From Miscanthus floridulus (taxonomy: Eukaryota; Streptophyta; Magnoliopsida; Poales; Poaceae), in the NCBI RefSeq assembly GCF_019320115.1, contig NC_089593.1, positions 8,818,126 through 8,882,125 on the forward strand: DNA of 64,000 nucleotides, given 5' to 3'. Positions 1 through 11,123 of the stretch are shown here, piece after piece. Below the pieces are notes generated by a model. That model saw only the letters and a program-made list of their open reading frames with translations. It was not told the origin of the DNA and made no database searches. Within the stretch, counting starts at the first letter, position 1. Each line of letters opens with the position of its first letter. The position numbers and the translations under genes are program-made.

Positions 1-436
1 TGTGTATGTGTGTGGGTGAAGAGTTGGTGGAGTGGGTGATGGATGAGAGTGCGTGTCTGAGGCTTCGGTGTGATGCTTGGCTCCTTGATGATGTTTCGAT
101 TGAGCTTTCGATGCCAAATGAATGCGCCCGACGTCTCCATTTATAGCACGAAGGGAGTGTCCTTCATGCTTATCGTTTGAAGGAGCCTTTGAGGCTAAGT
201 CTTCAATTATTCCTTTCTACTATTGCCTGGCCACTTAGACAGAGAATGATTGTCTTGGCTATAGTAGAGTGATTGTATATTCTTTTTGCGCAGTCCTCCA
301 TCATGCACGGTAGTATCCTTTTGGATATTCTTTGGTATGGTCTTCCATGCCCAAATGATTGATGTTTTAAACATCAAATCAAGGATAGGCATGTAGTATT
401 CTATCATGGCATGTAGTATTATCTCTTCCCCGGGTA
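1..436. other. Left edge, no gene; possible pararetroviral intergenic sequence
   Basis: No convincing coding sequence. On the minus strand a TATA-like GCTATAAATGGAG lies at about 138-150, just after a CTCCCTTCG stretch and before GACGTC. It would sit downstream of the last ORF of the minus-oriented viral arm that starts at 437, where caulimovirids keep their promoter. No tRNA-Met primer-binding site is visible, so the viral assignment is inference. A 13-bp direct repeat GGCATGTAGTATT occurs near 389 and 408. Confidence 0.35.
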
Positions 437-583
437 AATTGTTGATAACACCTTATCAACATAGGTTATATATTTCTTATATGGAACATATGTATTTTAA
501 TTTTCATCATATTGAAATCTAATATTCTGGTCTTTGTCCATGACCACGGATATCCAACATCTCATCATCATTTTCCTCATAGT

Positions 584-935
584 CGGATTATCTGAATATC
601 TTCTAATCTTGTTACAATTTTATCTATATACTTTTTAGATTTTATATCTCTATACCAATTTTATGCTAATGATTGCAGACTAATACATTCTATGCATGAG
701 TTTGCTATATGAAAATCTTCTATATTTTTACCTAGCTCCAAGGATCTGATGAAAATGTCACTGATAATTATATAGATGAAGAGCTAGGTGAAAATATAGA
801 AGTATTTCATATAGCAAACTCATGTATAGAATGTATTAGTCTACAATCATTAGCACCAAATTAGCATAGAGATATAAAATCTAAAAAGTATATAGATAAA
901 ATTGTAACAAGATTGAAAGATATTCAGATAATCGG
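584..935. repeat. Large hairpin at the arm 1/arm 2 junction
   Basis: Bases 584-738 read on the minus strand match 781-935 with few mismatches, around a 42-bp loop (739-780). This is the head-to-head junction between a minus-oriented and a plus-oriented viral copy. The loop is ordinary viral sequence belonging to the plus arm (it matches about 7617-7660 on the minus strand), so the junction looks like a fold-back or end-joining event rather than two meeting termini. Confidence 0.85.
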
Positions 936-1740
936 AGAAATACCAATGAAGCATTGTGATAAAAATGGTATATTATGTAAGATTAACATAATAAATCCTG
1001 ACTATATAATCAAGACAAGCCCTATAAAAGCAACACCTAAAGATATAAAAGAATTTAAGATGCATATCGAAGAATTACTAAAATTAGGAGCTATAAGAGA
1101 AAGCCGAAGTCATCATAGATCAGCTTCATTTATAGTCAGAAATCATGCTGAAATAGCTAGAGGAAAGTCAAGAATGGTTATTAACTATAAAAAACTAAAT
1201 GATAATACTATAGATGATGCTTATAATATCCCAAATAAGCAAGAATGGATAAATAGAACACAAGGAAGTAAATATTTCTCAAAATTTGATTTGAAGCTGG
1301 GTTTTAGCAAGTAAAAATGGTAGAAGAATCAATAGAATGGACTGCTTTCACATGTCCTCAAGGCCATTTTGAATGGCTAGTAATGCCCTTAGGATTAAAA
1401 AATGCCCCTGCTCTATTTCAAAAAAAAAATACAAAATATTTTTAATAAAAATCAAGAATTCATATTAGTTTATATTGATGACTTATTAGTCTTCTTAAAA
1501 TTCTATAAAGAGCATATAGCTCATCTGGAAACCTTCTTTAGAAAGGTAGAACATCATGGGTTAATATTGTCTAAAAGAAAAATGGAGATATGTAAGGAAA
1601 AGATAAACTTTTTAGGTCATAAAATAGGAGAAGGGAAAATTTATTTACAAGATCATATTGCAAAGAAAATTTTAGAATTTCCAGATGTCATGAATAATAA
1701 AAAAAAACCCTACAGCAATTCTTAGAAATAGTAAATTATG
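739..1740 (+). pseudogene. Pararetroviral reverse transcriptase, plus arm (broken)
   Basis: The N-terminal RT part is open at 913-1314 and the palm with the YIDDLLVF catalytic box is open at 1402-1725; a stop and a frame change separate them around 1312-1430. The conserved sequence after the catalytic box (a GHKIGEGKI-type segment) continues to about 1710. In an active virus this enzyme would copy pregenomic RNA into DNA in the cytoplasm. It is homologous to the minus arm at 6700-7443. Not functional as read. Confidence 0.8.
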
Positions 1741-2316
1741 CTATAAATTATATTGAAAATTTAGCTAAGCTAGCTGGTCCATTGTATGCAAAATTAAGAA
1801 AAAAACGGGCAAAAACATTTTAATTCTGAACATATAAAGTTAGTAAGAACTATTAAAGAAAATGTCAAAGATTTAAAACCCCTAGAGTTACCTTTAGATG
1901 ATAATTGTTTTATTATAGAAATAGATGCATCCAAGTTAGGATGGGGAGCAATATTAAAGCAAAAACCACACAAGTACTCTCCAAAGTTAGAAGAACAAAT
2001 ATGTAGTTATGCTTCAGAAAAATATAAGCTAAAAACAATAAATAATATGGATAGAGAAATTTTAGCTGTTATTAATACAATAAATGCTTTTAGATTATAT
2101 CTAGGATTTAAATAGTTCACAGTCAGAACAAACTGCAAAGCTATATGCAGATACTACAATAAAGTCAATAGTAAGAAAAGTTCAACTAGGCGATAGGTTC
2201 TATTCGAAGATATTATTACTGGAAATGGCTATAAAGTAATATTTGAGCATATAAAAGGTAAAGATAATACATTGCCTGATATATTTTCACGATCTTCTAT
2301 TTTACAGGAATGAAGA
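1741..2316 (+). pseudogene. Pararetroviral RNase H domain, plus arm (broken)
   Basis: Connection and RNase H segments are readable with interruptions: an IEIDASKLGWG-type first catalytic block around 1915-1950 and a downstream DREILAVI block around 2055-2085. A stop (TAG near 2114) and frame changes break it. It runs to the start of the next ORF, which is interrupted by the solo LTR at 2322. Homologous to 6100-6699 on the minus strand. Confidence 0.7.
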
Positions 2317-4205
2317 GAGGATGAAAGGTCCTAATGGCTAGAGGGGGGTGAATAGCCTAATAAAAATTTCTACAACAACACTTAACCAAATGGTTAGATA
2401 ATTATGAGGCGAAGCGAGTGTTGCGCTAGCCTACTCAAAATGCAAGCCACCTACCACAATTCTAGTTTAGATAGTGTCAATTCACATAAGATCAATGACA
2501 CTACCCTATGTTAGTGTGCTCTCAAAGGCTAACTAAAGAGCTACACCAACCAAGCATGCAAGCTCTCACAACTAGCTACACTAAAGAGCTTGTCAACTAG
2601 TTTGCAGTAGAGTAAAGAGAGTGATCAAGAGGGTTATACCGCCGTGTAGATGAATGAACCAATCAATCACGAAGATGAATAACAATGATGACCAATCACC
2701 TCGGAATCAATGATGAACACAATGATTTTACCAAGGTTCACTTGCTTGCCGGCAAGCTAGTCCTCGTTATGGCGATTCACTCACTTGAAGGTTCACGCGC
2801 TAATTGGCTTCACACGCCAAACCCTCAATAGGGTGCCGCACAACCAACACAAGATGAGGATCACACAAGCCACGAGCAATCCACTAGAGTACCTTTTGGT
2901 GCTCTACCGGGGAAAGGTCAAGAACCCCTCACAATCAGCACGATCGGAGCCGGAGACAATCACCACCTCCGCTCGATGATCCTCGCTGCTCTAAGCCATC
3001 TAGGTGGCGGCAACCACCAAGAGTAACAAGCGAAACTCGTAGCGAAACACAATCACTAAGTGCCTATAGATGCAATCACTCAAGCAATGCACTTAGATCA
3101 CTCCCAATCTCACTATGATGATGAATCAATGATGTAGATGAGTGGGAGGGCTTTGGCTTAGCTCACAGGTTGCTATGTCAATGAAAATGGCCAAAGATCT
3201 GAGCCACAGCCGGCCATGGGGCTATAAATAGAGCCCCCATCAAATAGAGCCGTTATACCCCTTCACTGGGCAAAACGCGCTCTGACCGGACGCTGGCCCT
3301 CAGCGTCCGGTCGCCCGATGGCCGATGGACGCCACGCGTCACCAGCTTCAAACACAGTTCGTCAGATTCCAACGGCTACGAAGCTGACCGGACGCTCCGA
3401 TCAAAACTGACCGGACGCTGAAGCCCCAGCGTCCGGTCGTTTCCAGTAAGCTCCCCGAGGCATATTTTTCTGACCGGACGCGTCCGGTCCACCTTGACCG
3501 GACGCAGCCAGCGTCCGGTGCTCAACCCTAGCCTACTGTGCCGTCTGACAGCTCAACCGGACGCAGCCTTTCAGCGTCCGGTCGCTGAGTGACCCAGCAT
3601 CCGGTCAGTAGACCGGCGCCAGCATCAATTCGATCAACTCCATTTCAACTCTAACTTCTTCACCCTTGCTCCAATGTGCCAACCACCAAGAATTTTGCAT
3701 CCGGCGCAATAGAAAATAGACATTTCATTTTTCCAAAAGAGAGAGGGACCCAAACCCATATCAACCCTGCAAACACCTTGTGCACATGTGTTAGCATATT
3801 TTCACAAATATTTTCAAGGGTGTTAGCACTCCACTAGATCATAAATGCATATGCAATAAGTTAGAGCATCTAGTGGCACTTTGATAACCGCATTTCGATA
3901 CGAGTTTCACCCCTCTTAATAGTACGGCTATCAAACCTAAATGTGATCACACTCTCTAAGTGTCTTGATCACCAAAACAAAATAGCTCCTACAAGTTATA
4001 CCTTTGCCTTGAGCTTTTTGTTTTTCTCTTTCTTCTCTTCAAGTTTAAGCCATTGATCATCTCCATGCTATCACCATTGTCATGTTATGATCTTCATTTG
4101 CTTTTTTACTTGAAGTGTGCTACCTATCTCATGATCACTTGATGAACTAGGTTAGCACTTAGGGTTTCATCAATTCACCAAAACCAAACTAGAGCTTTCA
4201 GAGGA
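2317..4205 (-). mobile_element. Solo LTR with GAGGA target-site duplication
   Basis: The LTR proper is 2322-4200 (1,879 bp), starts TGAAAG and ends CTTTCA, and is flanked by GAGGA at 2317-2321 and 4201-4205. The minus viral arm holds the uninterrupted site with a single GAGGA near 6066. The left end (TGAAAGGTCC...GGGGTGAATAG) is the reverse complement of the 3' end type seen in the X LTRs at 19.7 and 25.4 kb, so the element is minus-oriented. A TATA-like block lies near 3220-3230. Bases 3280-3610 carry many CCGGACGC/GCGTCCGG motifs in opposed pairs. Confidence 0.93.
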
Positions 4206-5077
4206 ACAAGTCCTATTGGGGGTGAATGTTTCAGCTTTGAAATTGATAATAAGTTAAGAATTTTTTCACCAAATACTTATAAATTTAAGCCTCAAGTCCA
4301 TATTGTTCTAGATGATATACAATAATGCATTTTAGATAATTTCTGGTTCCAATATAACAATAAAAGAGAAGATAAAGGTTATATGCTAGCAATATTAAAT
4401 AGTCTGATTGAATATTTTCATATGATTAATAAGAAAATACAATCAAAAGAACCATATAGCAATATAGAGAAAAAACCCATATATGTTATATATAGGGGAA
4501 AACGCCAGGAATTTATATATCATTTGAAGAAGTTATTGCTCAGCAGATAGAGAAAGAAAAAGATGGAGGAGTGTCTTGAAAAAAATATTTAAACATTGAT
4601 CAAGCTCTTTCATATGCAAGAACTATTCTAGAAGTAAACTATTATTTAGAGCCTACAGCCAAAGACTATATCTAAAAATATAGAAAGGCCAATGAAACAA
4701 AATCAATATGGGCAGGGCCAAATATTAAAGAAGAAGGATCGTCCAGACCACATACATATAAAGAAGCAGTAAAAAAAGATATAGATCCATTAAATGAAAA
4801 ATATGTTAATACCAAGATGAAAAAAAAATTAGAGCCAATAACTCTTCAATGGAAGAAAGACATAAAGAAAGAAATCTTACAAGAAATAAAAGGTGAAATA
4901 GATGAAAAATTTGAGAATATAATGAAAGACTACGAAGAAAATATTAAGAAAGATTATGAGTAAAAAATGAATATACATATATCAGACTATGAGAAAAATA
5001 ATGATGAGATGATGAATATCCGTGGTCGTGGACAAAGACCAGAATATTAGATTTCAATATGATGAAAATTAAAATAC
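4206..5077 (+). pseudogene. Pararetroviral viroplasmin/transactivator-like ORF, plus arm (broken)
   Basis: This continues the ORF split by the solo LTR and matches 5300-6082 on the minus strand. Several stops are present (for example TAA near 4323). The downstream part, about 4720-4960, is Lys/Glu-rich and probably coiled-coil. The fold assignment comes from the better-preserved minus copy. Confidence 0.65.
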
Positions 5078-5292
5078 ATATGTTCCATATAAGAAGTATA
5101 TTTCTTATATGGAACATATATTTTAATTAAAATACATATTTTAATTGTTGATAACACCTTATCGACATAGGAAGTATATTTCTTATATAGAACATATGTA
5201 TTTTAATTTTTATAATATTAAAATCTAATATTCTGGTCTTTGTCTATGACCATGGATATCTAACATTTCATCATTATTTTCCTCATAGTCTG
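5056..5292. repeat. Central palindrome joining plus and minus viral arms
   Basis: An exact 18-bp inverted repeat lies at 5078-5095 and 5102-5119 with a 6-bp loop. Beyond it, 4975-5095 is inverted again at about 5165-5292. A short AT-rich direct duplication (ATACATATTTTAATT type) fills 5120-5145. This is the tail-to-tail junction of the two longer copies. Confidence 0.85.
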
Positions 5293-5299
5293 ATATATG

Positions 5300-6082
5300 T
5301 ATATTTATTTTTGACTCATAATCTTTCTTAATATTTTCTTCGTAGTCTTTCATTATATTCTCAATTTTTTCATCTATTTCACTTTTTATTTCTTGTAAGA
5401 TTTCTTCATTTATGTCTTTCTTCCATTGAAGAGTTATTGACTCTCATTTTTCTTTCATCTTAGTATTAACATATTCTTTATTTAATGGATCTATATCTTT
5501 TTTTACTATTTCTTTATATGTATGCGGTCTGGACGATTGTTCTTCTCTAATATTTGGCCCTGCCCATATTGGTTTTGTTTCATTGGCCTCTCTATATTTC
5601 TGGATATAGTCTTTGGCTACTGGCTCTAAATAATAGTTTACTCCTAGAATAGTTTTTGCATATGAAAGAGCTTGATCAATGTCTAAATATTTTTTTCAAG
5701 ACACTCCTCCATCTTTTTCTTTCTCTATCTGCTGAGTAATAACTTCTTCAAATGATATATAAATTTCTGGTATTTTTCCCCTATATATAACATATATGGA
5801 TTTTTTTTCTATAATGCTAGGTGGTTCTTTTGGTTGTATTTTCCCATTAATCATATGAAAATATTCAGCCAGACTATTTAATATTGCTAGCATATAACCT
5901 TTATCTTCTCTTTTATTGTTATATTGGAACCAGAAATTGTTTAGGATGCATTCTTGTATATCATCTAAAACAATATGGTCTCGAGGCTTGAATTTGTAAG
6001 TATTTGGTGAGAAAATTCTTAGCTTATTATCAATTCCAAAGCTGAAACATTCACCCTCAATAAGGCTTGTTCCTCTTTTCAT
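5300..6082 (-). pseudogene. Pararetroviral viroplasmin/transactivator-like protein, minus arm
   Basis: An open frame of 128 codons (5696-6082) begins with ATG, and a further broken part runs to about 5300. Near its end is a YVIYRGKIPEIY motif followed by an aromatic/acidic block, then a GG-K-F block after a frame break. This is the pattern of the caulimovirus viroplasmin N-terminal fold (related to the RNase H1 N-terminal domain), which in CaMV-like viruses belongs to the translation transactivator. The C-terminal remainder is Lys/Glu-rich. Its position directly after RNase H agrees with this. Family identity is inferred from motifs only. Confidence 0.6.
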
Positions 6083-6099
6083 TCCTACAAAATAGAAGA

Positions 6100-6699
6100 T
6101 CGTGAAAATATATCAGGCAATGTATTATTTTTACCTTTTATATGCTCAAATATTACTTTATAGTCATTTCCAGTAATAATATCTTCGAATAGAACCCATC
6201 GCCTAGTTGAACTTTTCTTACTATTGACTTTATTGTAGTATCTGCATATAGTTTCATAGTCTGTTCTAACTGTGAACTCTTTAAATCCTAGATATAATCT
6301 AAAAGCATTTATTGCATTAATAACAGCTAAAATCTCCCTATCTGTATTGTTTATTGCTTTTAACTTATATTTTTCTGAAGCATATCTACATATTTATTCT
6401 TCTAATTTTGGAGAGTATTTGTGTGATTTTTGCTTTAATATTACACCTCATCCTAACTTGGATGCATCCGTTTCTATAATGAAATAATTATCATCTAAAT
6501 GTAACTCTAGGGATTTTACATCTTTGACCTTTTCTTTAATAGTTCTTACTAATTTTATATCTTCAGAATTAAAATATTTTTGCCCGTTTTTTCTTAATTT
6601 TACATACAATGGACCAGTTAGCTTAGCTAAATTTTTAATATAATTTCTAGCATAATTTACTATTCCTAAGAATTGCTGCAGGGTTTTCTTATCATTCAT
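6100..6699 (-). pseudogene. Pararetroviral RNase H/connection domain, minus arm
   Basis: An open piece at 6448-6699 carries the connection segment and an IETDASKLG first catalytic block; the rest, toward 6100, is interrupted. It would have degraded the RNA template during reverse transcription. It follows the RT directly, as in Caulimoviridae polyproteins. Confidence 0.7.
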
Positions 6700-7443
6700 G
6701 ACATCTGGAAATTCTAAATTTTTTTTTGCAATATGATCTTGTAAATATATTTTTCTTTCTCCTATTTCATGACTAAAAAGTTTATCTTTTCCTTACATAT
6801 CTCTATTTTCTTTTTAGACAATATTAACCCATGCTGTTCTACCTTTCTAAAGAAGGTTTCTAGATGAGCTGTATGCTCTTTATAGGATTTTGAGAAGACT
6901 AATAAATCATCAATATAAACTAATATGAATTCTTGATTTTCATTAAAAATATTTTATATTTTTCTTTGAAATAGAGCAGGGGCATTTTTTTAATCCTAAA
7001 GGCATTACTAGCCATTCAAAATGGCCTTGAGGACATGTGAAAGCAGTCCATTCTATTAATTCTTCTACCATTTTTACTTGCCAAAACTCAGCTTTCAAAT
7101 CAAATTTTGAGAAATATTTACTTTCTTATATTCTATTTATCCATTCTTGTTTATTTGGGATATTATAAGCATCATCTATAATATTATCATTTAGTCTTTT
7201 ATAGTTAATAACCATTTTTGACTTTCCTCTAGCTATTTTAGCATGATTTCTAACTATAAATGAAGCTGGTCTATGAGGACTTTGGCTTTCTCTTATGGCT
7301 CCTAATTTTAGTAATTCTTCGATATGCATCTTAAATTCTTCTATATCTTTAGGTGTTGTTTCTATAGGGCTTGTCTTGATTATATAGTTAGGATTTATTA
7401 TGTTAATCTTACATAATATATCATTTTTATCCCAATGCTTCAT
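6700..7443 (-). pseudogene. Pararetroviral reverse transcriptase, minus arm
   Basis: The N-terminal RT is open at 7126-7443 with the fingers motif (LLKLGAIRES, then VINYKRLND). The palm region, about 6740-7100, is frame-broken but encodes YIDD around 6910-6920. Stops and indels show it is dead. Homologous to the plus-arm RT at 913-1725. Confidence 0.78.
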
Positions 7444-7557
7444 TGGTATTTCTCCGATTATCTGAATATCTTTTGATCTTGTTATAATTTTATCTATATC
7501 CTTTTTAGATTTTATATCTCTATACCAATTTGATGCTAATGATTGCAGATTGATGCA

Positions 7558-8169
7558 TTATATGTATGAGTTTGCTATATGAAAATCTTCTATATTTTCA
7601 ACTAGCTCTTCATCTATATAATTATCAATGACATTTTCATCAGATCCTTTGAGTTCTAAATTGGTCTTTCCTGAAGTAGAATTTATAGTCTTTTGCTCTT
7701 CTGTTATATATGGAATGTTGTCTTGATAAGGGATAAATATTATTCCTTGCTCATGTATAATTGTTATTTGTAAAGAGAATTGTAAAAATCTCAATCCTAA
7801 TATCATATCATCATGTATCATGGATAGATCTCTTATTGTAATTTCATCCATTATGTATTTTGTGTTATTTATTTGTACTTCAACATCATAAGCTAGTTGA
7901 TTATGAACCTTTTTTATCCCAGACATATCAGTAGATATTTCTGCTTTATCTTGATCTATTGTATGAACTATTTCTGGATATTTTGCAAAATATTTATCAT
8001 GTATAATATTTTTTGTACAACCGGTGTCTACTAATGCTAATATTTTATAGGAGATATTAGGCGTTAATTTTACTTTTACCGGTACTCTTATTCCTATAAT
8101 TTCTTTAAATGATAATTTAACTATGTATTTGCTATCAAAGTTTATTATAGCTTCTTTTAATTGTATCAC
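7558..8169 (-). pseudogene. Pararetroviral aspartic protease region, minus arm
   Basis: A 203-codon open frame. Near residues 46-53 it has ALVDTGCTKN, the DTG active site of retropepsin-like proteases, followed by an ILGLRFL block, the second hydrophobic signature. The enzyme would have processed the capsid-polymerase polyprotein. The upstream edge overlaps the preceding Cys-rich ORF by 4 bases, and the frame breaks before RT; the intact ancestor probably had one polyprotein. Confidence 0.8.
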
Positions 8170-8477
8170 TTTATCATTTTTTTTCTATTTATCATTGCTT
8201 CCTTTAACTCAGTAAGACCTCTATGATTATCTTCTATCTTATTAGCTTCATTGAATTCTATTTTATTCTTTAACTCTTCTAATTCTGCTTCTAAGCTATT
8301 TATTCTATTCTCTAAATTTTTAACTCTGCTTGTTAATAATTTATCTTCTGATTCTAGCTCTACTTTTTGTCTCCATTTTTGGTTAGTAATTCTTAGACAT
8401 GAAGCACATGCTTGCTTTAAACATTTAATACATGTAAGTCTATTTTTTTTGACTAGGATAGAATATACAAAAAGCAT
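8166..8477 (-). pseudogene. Cys-rich plus coiled-coil segment of pararetroviral capsid region
   Basis: Residues 17-28 give a CIKCLKQACASC cluster, followed by a heptad-rich coiled coil (RVKNLENRINSLEAELEEL). Together with a Cys/His piece at the end of the preceding frame this resembles Cys-rich nucleic-acid-binding regions found near the capsid domain of caulimovirids. A frameshift near 8440-8477 separates it from the upstream frame. Confidence 0.55.
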
Positions 8478-8979
8478 ATTTTATATTATAATCACATCTT
8501 CCTTTTATCCAATCATGTTCACAGTCTTCTTGATTCATTAATTCTATTTGTATTTCTATTGAACTATTAATATTTTCAGATATTACATCTAACCCTTTCA
8601 TAGCATTATCTAGATTATGTAACTCTTCATCATCTAAAGAGTCTATAAAATCTTGGTAACTCTGAGCATTATTTTCTTCTTCTTCATTTGTAATGTATTC
8701 AATATTATTCATCTGCACAACTTCTTTAACTTTATGAGTCTCTTTGTCTTTAGTTTTTAACTCATCTTCCTGTTTCTTTATCACAACAGGTGTTTTACAA
8801 TATTTATTCTTTATTTCTCTCTCTTTCTTGATATTATTAAGTCTACATATTTTACGTCTAAAGTAGAGTTCTTTTTCTCTTATGGCAGACAATTCACATA
8901 ACATAGACGTATTATATTCTTCAGGAATCTTACTTAATTTTTTCTCATAATATTGAATCTGACTATCTAAAGTACCCAT
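8440..8979 (-). pseudogene. N-terminal ORF of pararetroviral polyprotein remnant
   Basis: A 179-codon frame beginning with ATG at 8979, Lys/Glu-rich at first (residues 1-90), then acidic, then a CEHDWIKGRC segment shortly before the frameshift. No movement-protein motif is recognised, and nothing viral is seen to the right, where the (TA)n tract begins within 35 bases. Either the 5' part was lost at integration or this is an internal portion of the capsid region. Function is not assigned beyond position. Confidence 0.5.
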
Positions 8980-9011
8980 TATAAATAAGGTATTTGACCT
9001 ATGTTATACTG

Positions 9012-9127
<116 letters not shown>

Positions 9128-9132
9128 ATTCA

Positions 9133-9369
9133 GTAGCCAGCTACAAAATAAGTTATTCTATAGCCACTTCCATTTACGATAATTTTATATACTAATTTAC
9201 GATAATGTCAATACATATTTACGATAGTTGGGTTACTATAACACATGGGGATATTTACAATACGTTATAGTAAACCACTTAGTAAGGAGTTACTATAATC
9301 TCGTAAATTAACATAGTAATTATCGTAACTCAAGGTGGCTACAGAATAAGTTATTTTATAGCCAACTAC
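9133..9369. mobile_element. TIR mini-element (MITE)
   Basis: The two ends are about 50-bp imperfect terminal inverted repeats, starting GTAGCCAGCTACAAAATAAG on the left and GTAGTTGGCTATAAAATAA on the reversed right end, both running into a TACGATAA block. Total length is 237 bp with no coding capacity. No clear target duplication was found, so the superfamily (Mutator-like is possible from the long TIRs) is open. Confidence 0.75.
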
Positions 9370-9867
9370 AGGGTAGTAGTTCTATATATATACTGTACAA
9401 ATGGCATACTCCATTCATTTAGATTAGGATGCTCTTGTGCAGAGAATGGTTGGACCTATTACATTTACATGTAGAGACAGACAAAAGGAGAAAAGCAAGG
9501 ATCTGTCTGTGCATCACCTAATGGGATCAGTGTACTATTTGTTTACATCTAACAGAGCAACATGGAAAAGAACAAGTTAAGAATGATTAGCTGTCCTAGA
9601 CTCCTAGATGTCCCTGAAATCCAGTTCAATTCAATTCAGTCATACCAGGCAAGGAACAAAAGCACACTTGACATTTGAGTGGTGGGTACTGGGCAGGTCA
9701 AGGAGAGAAGAGAAGAGCAACCTGAAGCAGCTATCGCTGAGCCGAACACAGGTTCCATGTGCCTTCTAGGCTATGGGATACGGGCTGAAAGGCCAAAACA
9801 CTTGGCTGATGTGGCCCGACAACGGCCCAAGTTTAACACTCGTCTCGTTTCGTCGTCCTCCTCGCTT
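9370..9867. other. Intergenic, upstream of DUF1618 pseudogene
   Basis: A short (TA) stretch is at about 9384-9394. The rest is unremarkable sequence that becomes GC-rich near 9830. No gene or repeat is recognised. Confidence 0.5.
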
Positions 9868-11123
9868 ATGGCGGCTGCATCTACTGTTTCCTCCCGGATT
9901 CCGCCTCCGCTTCCCGAGTCCGACGACGGTAACGCCGCCGCCGCAGCCTCAGGCTTGGTCCTCCTCGACAGGTGGTGCTACATCGCCAACCTCGTCAACG
10001 CCATCACCGCTGAGGGTACCACGAGCACCGGCTTGCGCATCCAGGTGACCTTCCGCGCCGCGCGCCCGACACTTGTCTCCCACTTCTGCGTCCACTGCCC
10101 CGGCCTCGACTTCCCCAACGCAACTCCCAAGGTCATCACCACCGACGCCGATCTCGTCCTCCTTTGCGTCCCCGTCTACCCCGCCGCCATCGGCCACGGA
10201 CGGGGCTAGGACTACTTCGTCTACAGCCTGCGCGCCCGTCGCCTAGATCTGGTCCCGAACTCGAACTACAGGTGTCTCACCGACTCTGCAACTGTCCTTC
10301 TTAGCCGCGAAGACGAAGACGGCGCCAGCTGGTATGCCATCGCTGCCCTCCGTGTTCCATGGCCGCCGCGTGCTCATTGGGTGGGATTTCGACCTCCACC
10401 TGTACAACTCCTCCAATTCCTCAGAGGGGTGGATCTCCAAGGTGATGTCTGTGAATGATCTCGTGAGGGACAGGCAATCCCTTTACCTAATAGTACCCAA
10501 GACAGGCTGTACCATGAGACTGAGAAGACCATCGCAATCGGCGGTGAGGGTGGCACAGTCGCCTGGGTGGACCTCTGGCGTGGCATCTTCTTCTGCGACG
10601 TGCTCAGCGAGTGCCCTGTGCTCCACGACGTCCCACTGCCGGTGCCGGCACAACCCTGTTCGTTTGGCTGATAAGCCAAGCTGAAAAGTACCGTTAGCTA
10701 ATTTGTTGGGTGAAAAAGTATGTAATTGATTCCCAACCGTGGGAGAAGGAGAACTGCTGGCACCGTCACTCAGCAATTGATGTTAAAGATGTCACCTTGC
10801 AACTGGATGCCAGCAACGCGTGTTCTTCTAACTTGTTGGCTATGCTGCGCTGCAGCAAGACCACAGAAATGTTGAAGGAGCTTCAGATGTCATGCCCCAT
10901 CATAAGCATGGATGACGATATTGTTTACTTGCTTTCTGCAATCAAACCCAGGCATCTGGACAAGTTTGAAGTGGTTCTTGCTATTGATGTGAGCAAGGGA
11001 GTGCTTCGGGGATTGGCCGAGCTTGATGCCCAGAAGAACTTCATTTTGACGGACAACATCTTCAGCAGTGACATCTGCAGGCATCTGAGGAAGGTTACAG
11101 GTAACTTGTGTATACCCTGTTAG
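9868..11123 (+). pseudogene. Decayed DUF1618 gene
   Basis: The reading begins at ATG 9868 (MAAASTVSS...) and shows grass DUF1618 landmarks: LLDRWCYIANL, then a VTTDADLVLLCVPV-like block, then NSSEGWISKVMSV, then AWVDLWRGIFFCDVL, and the C-terminal FILTDNIFSSDICRHLRKVTG. It is broken by an in-frame TAG at 10207-10209 (between GHGRG and DYFVY, where family members carry a residue), a frameshift near 10380, another near 10500-10510, and inserted repeat sequence at 10650-10720. DUF1618 proteins are a large grass family of unknown biochemical role, so no function is given. The C-terminal 414-bp frame (10710-11123) is still open and could be transcribed. Confidence 0.8.

Larger units (their letters stand above)
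437..8989. mobile_element. Endogenous caulimovirid-like pararetrovirus locus, three arms in alternating orientation
   Basis: The locus is AT-rich with broken ORFs whose order (Cys-rich/coiled-coil, DTG protease, RT with YIDD, RNase H, viroplasmin-like ORF) fits Caulimoviridae rather than Ty3 retrotransposons; there is no integrase and no LTR of its own. Arm 1 (437-738, minus) joins sequence matching about 5140-5292 directly to sequence matching about 7450-7610, so the central part is deleted. Arm 2 (739 to about 5095, plus) covers protease end, RT, RNase H and the last ORF. Arm 3 (about 5102-8979, minus) covers all domains listed. Every arm carries stops and frameshifts, so it is a dead fossil. 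No movement protein is seen. The genus is not assigned. Confidence 0.82.
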
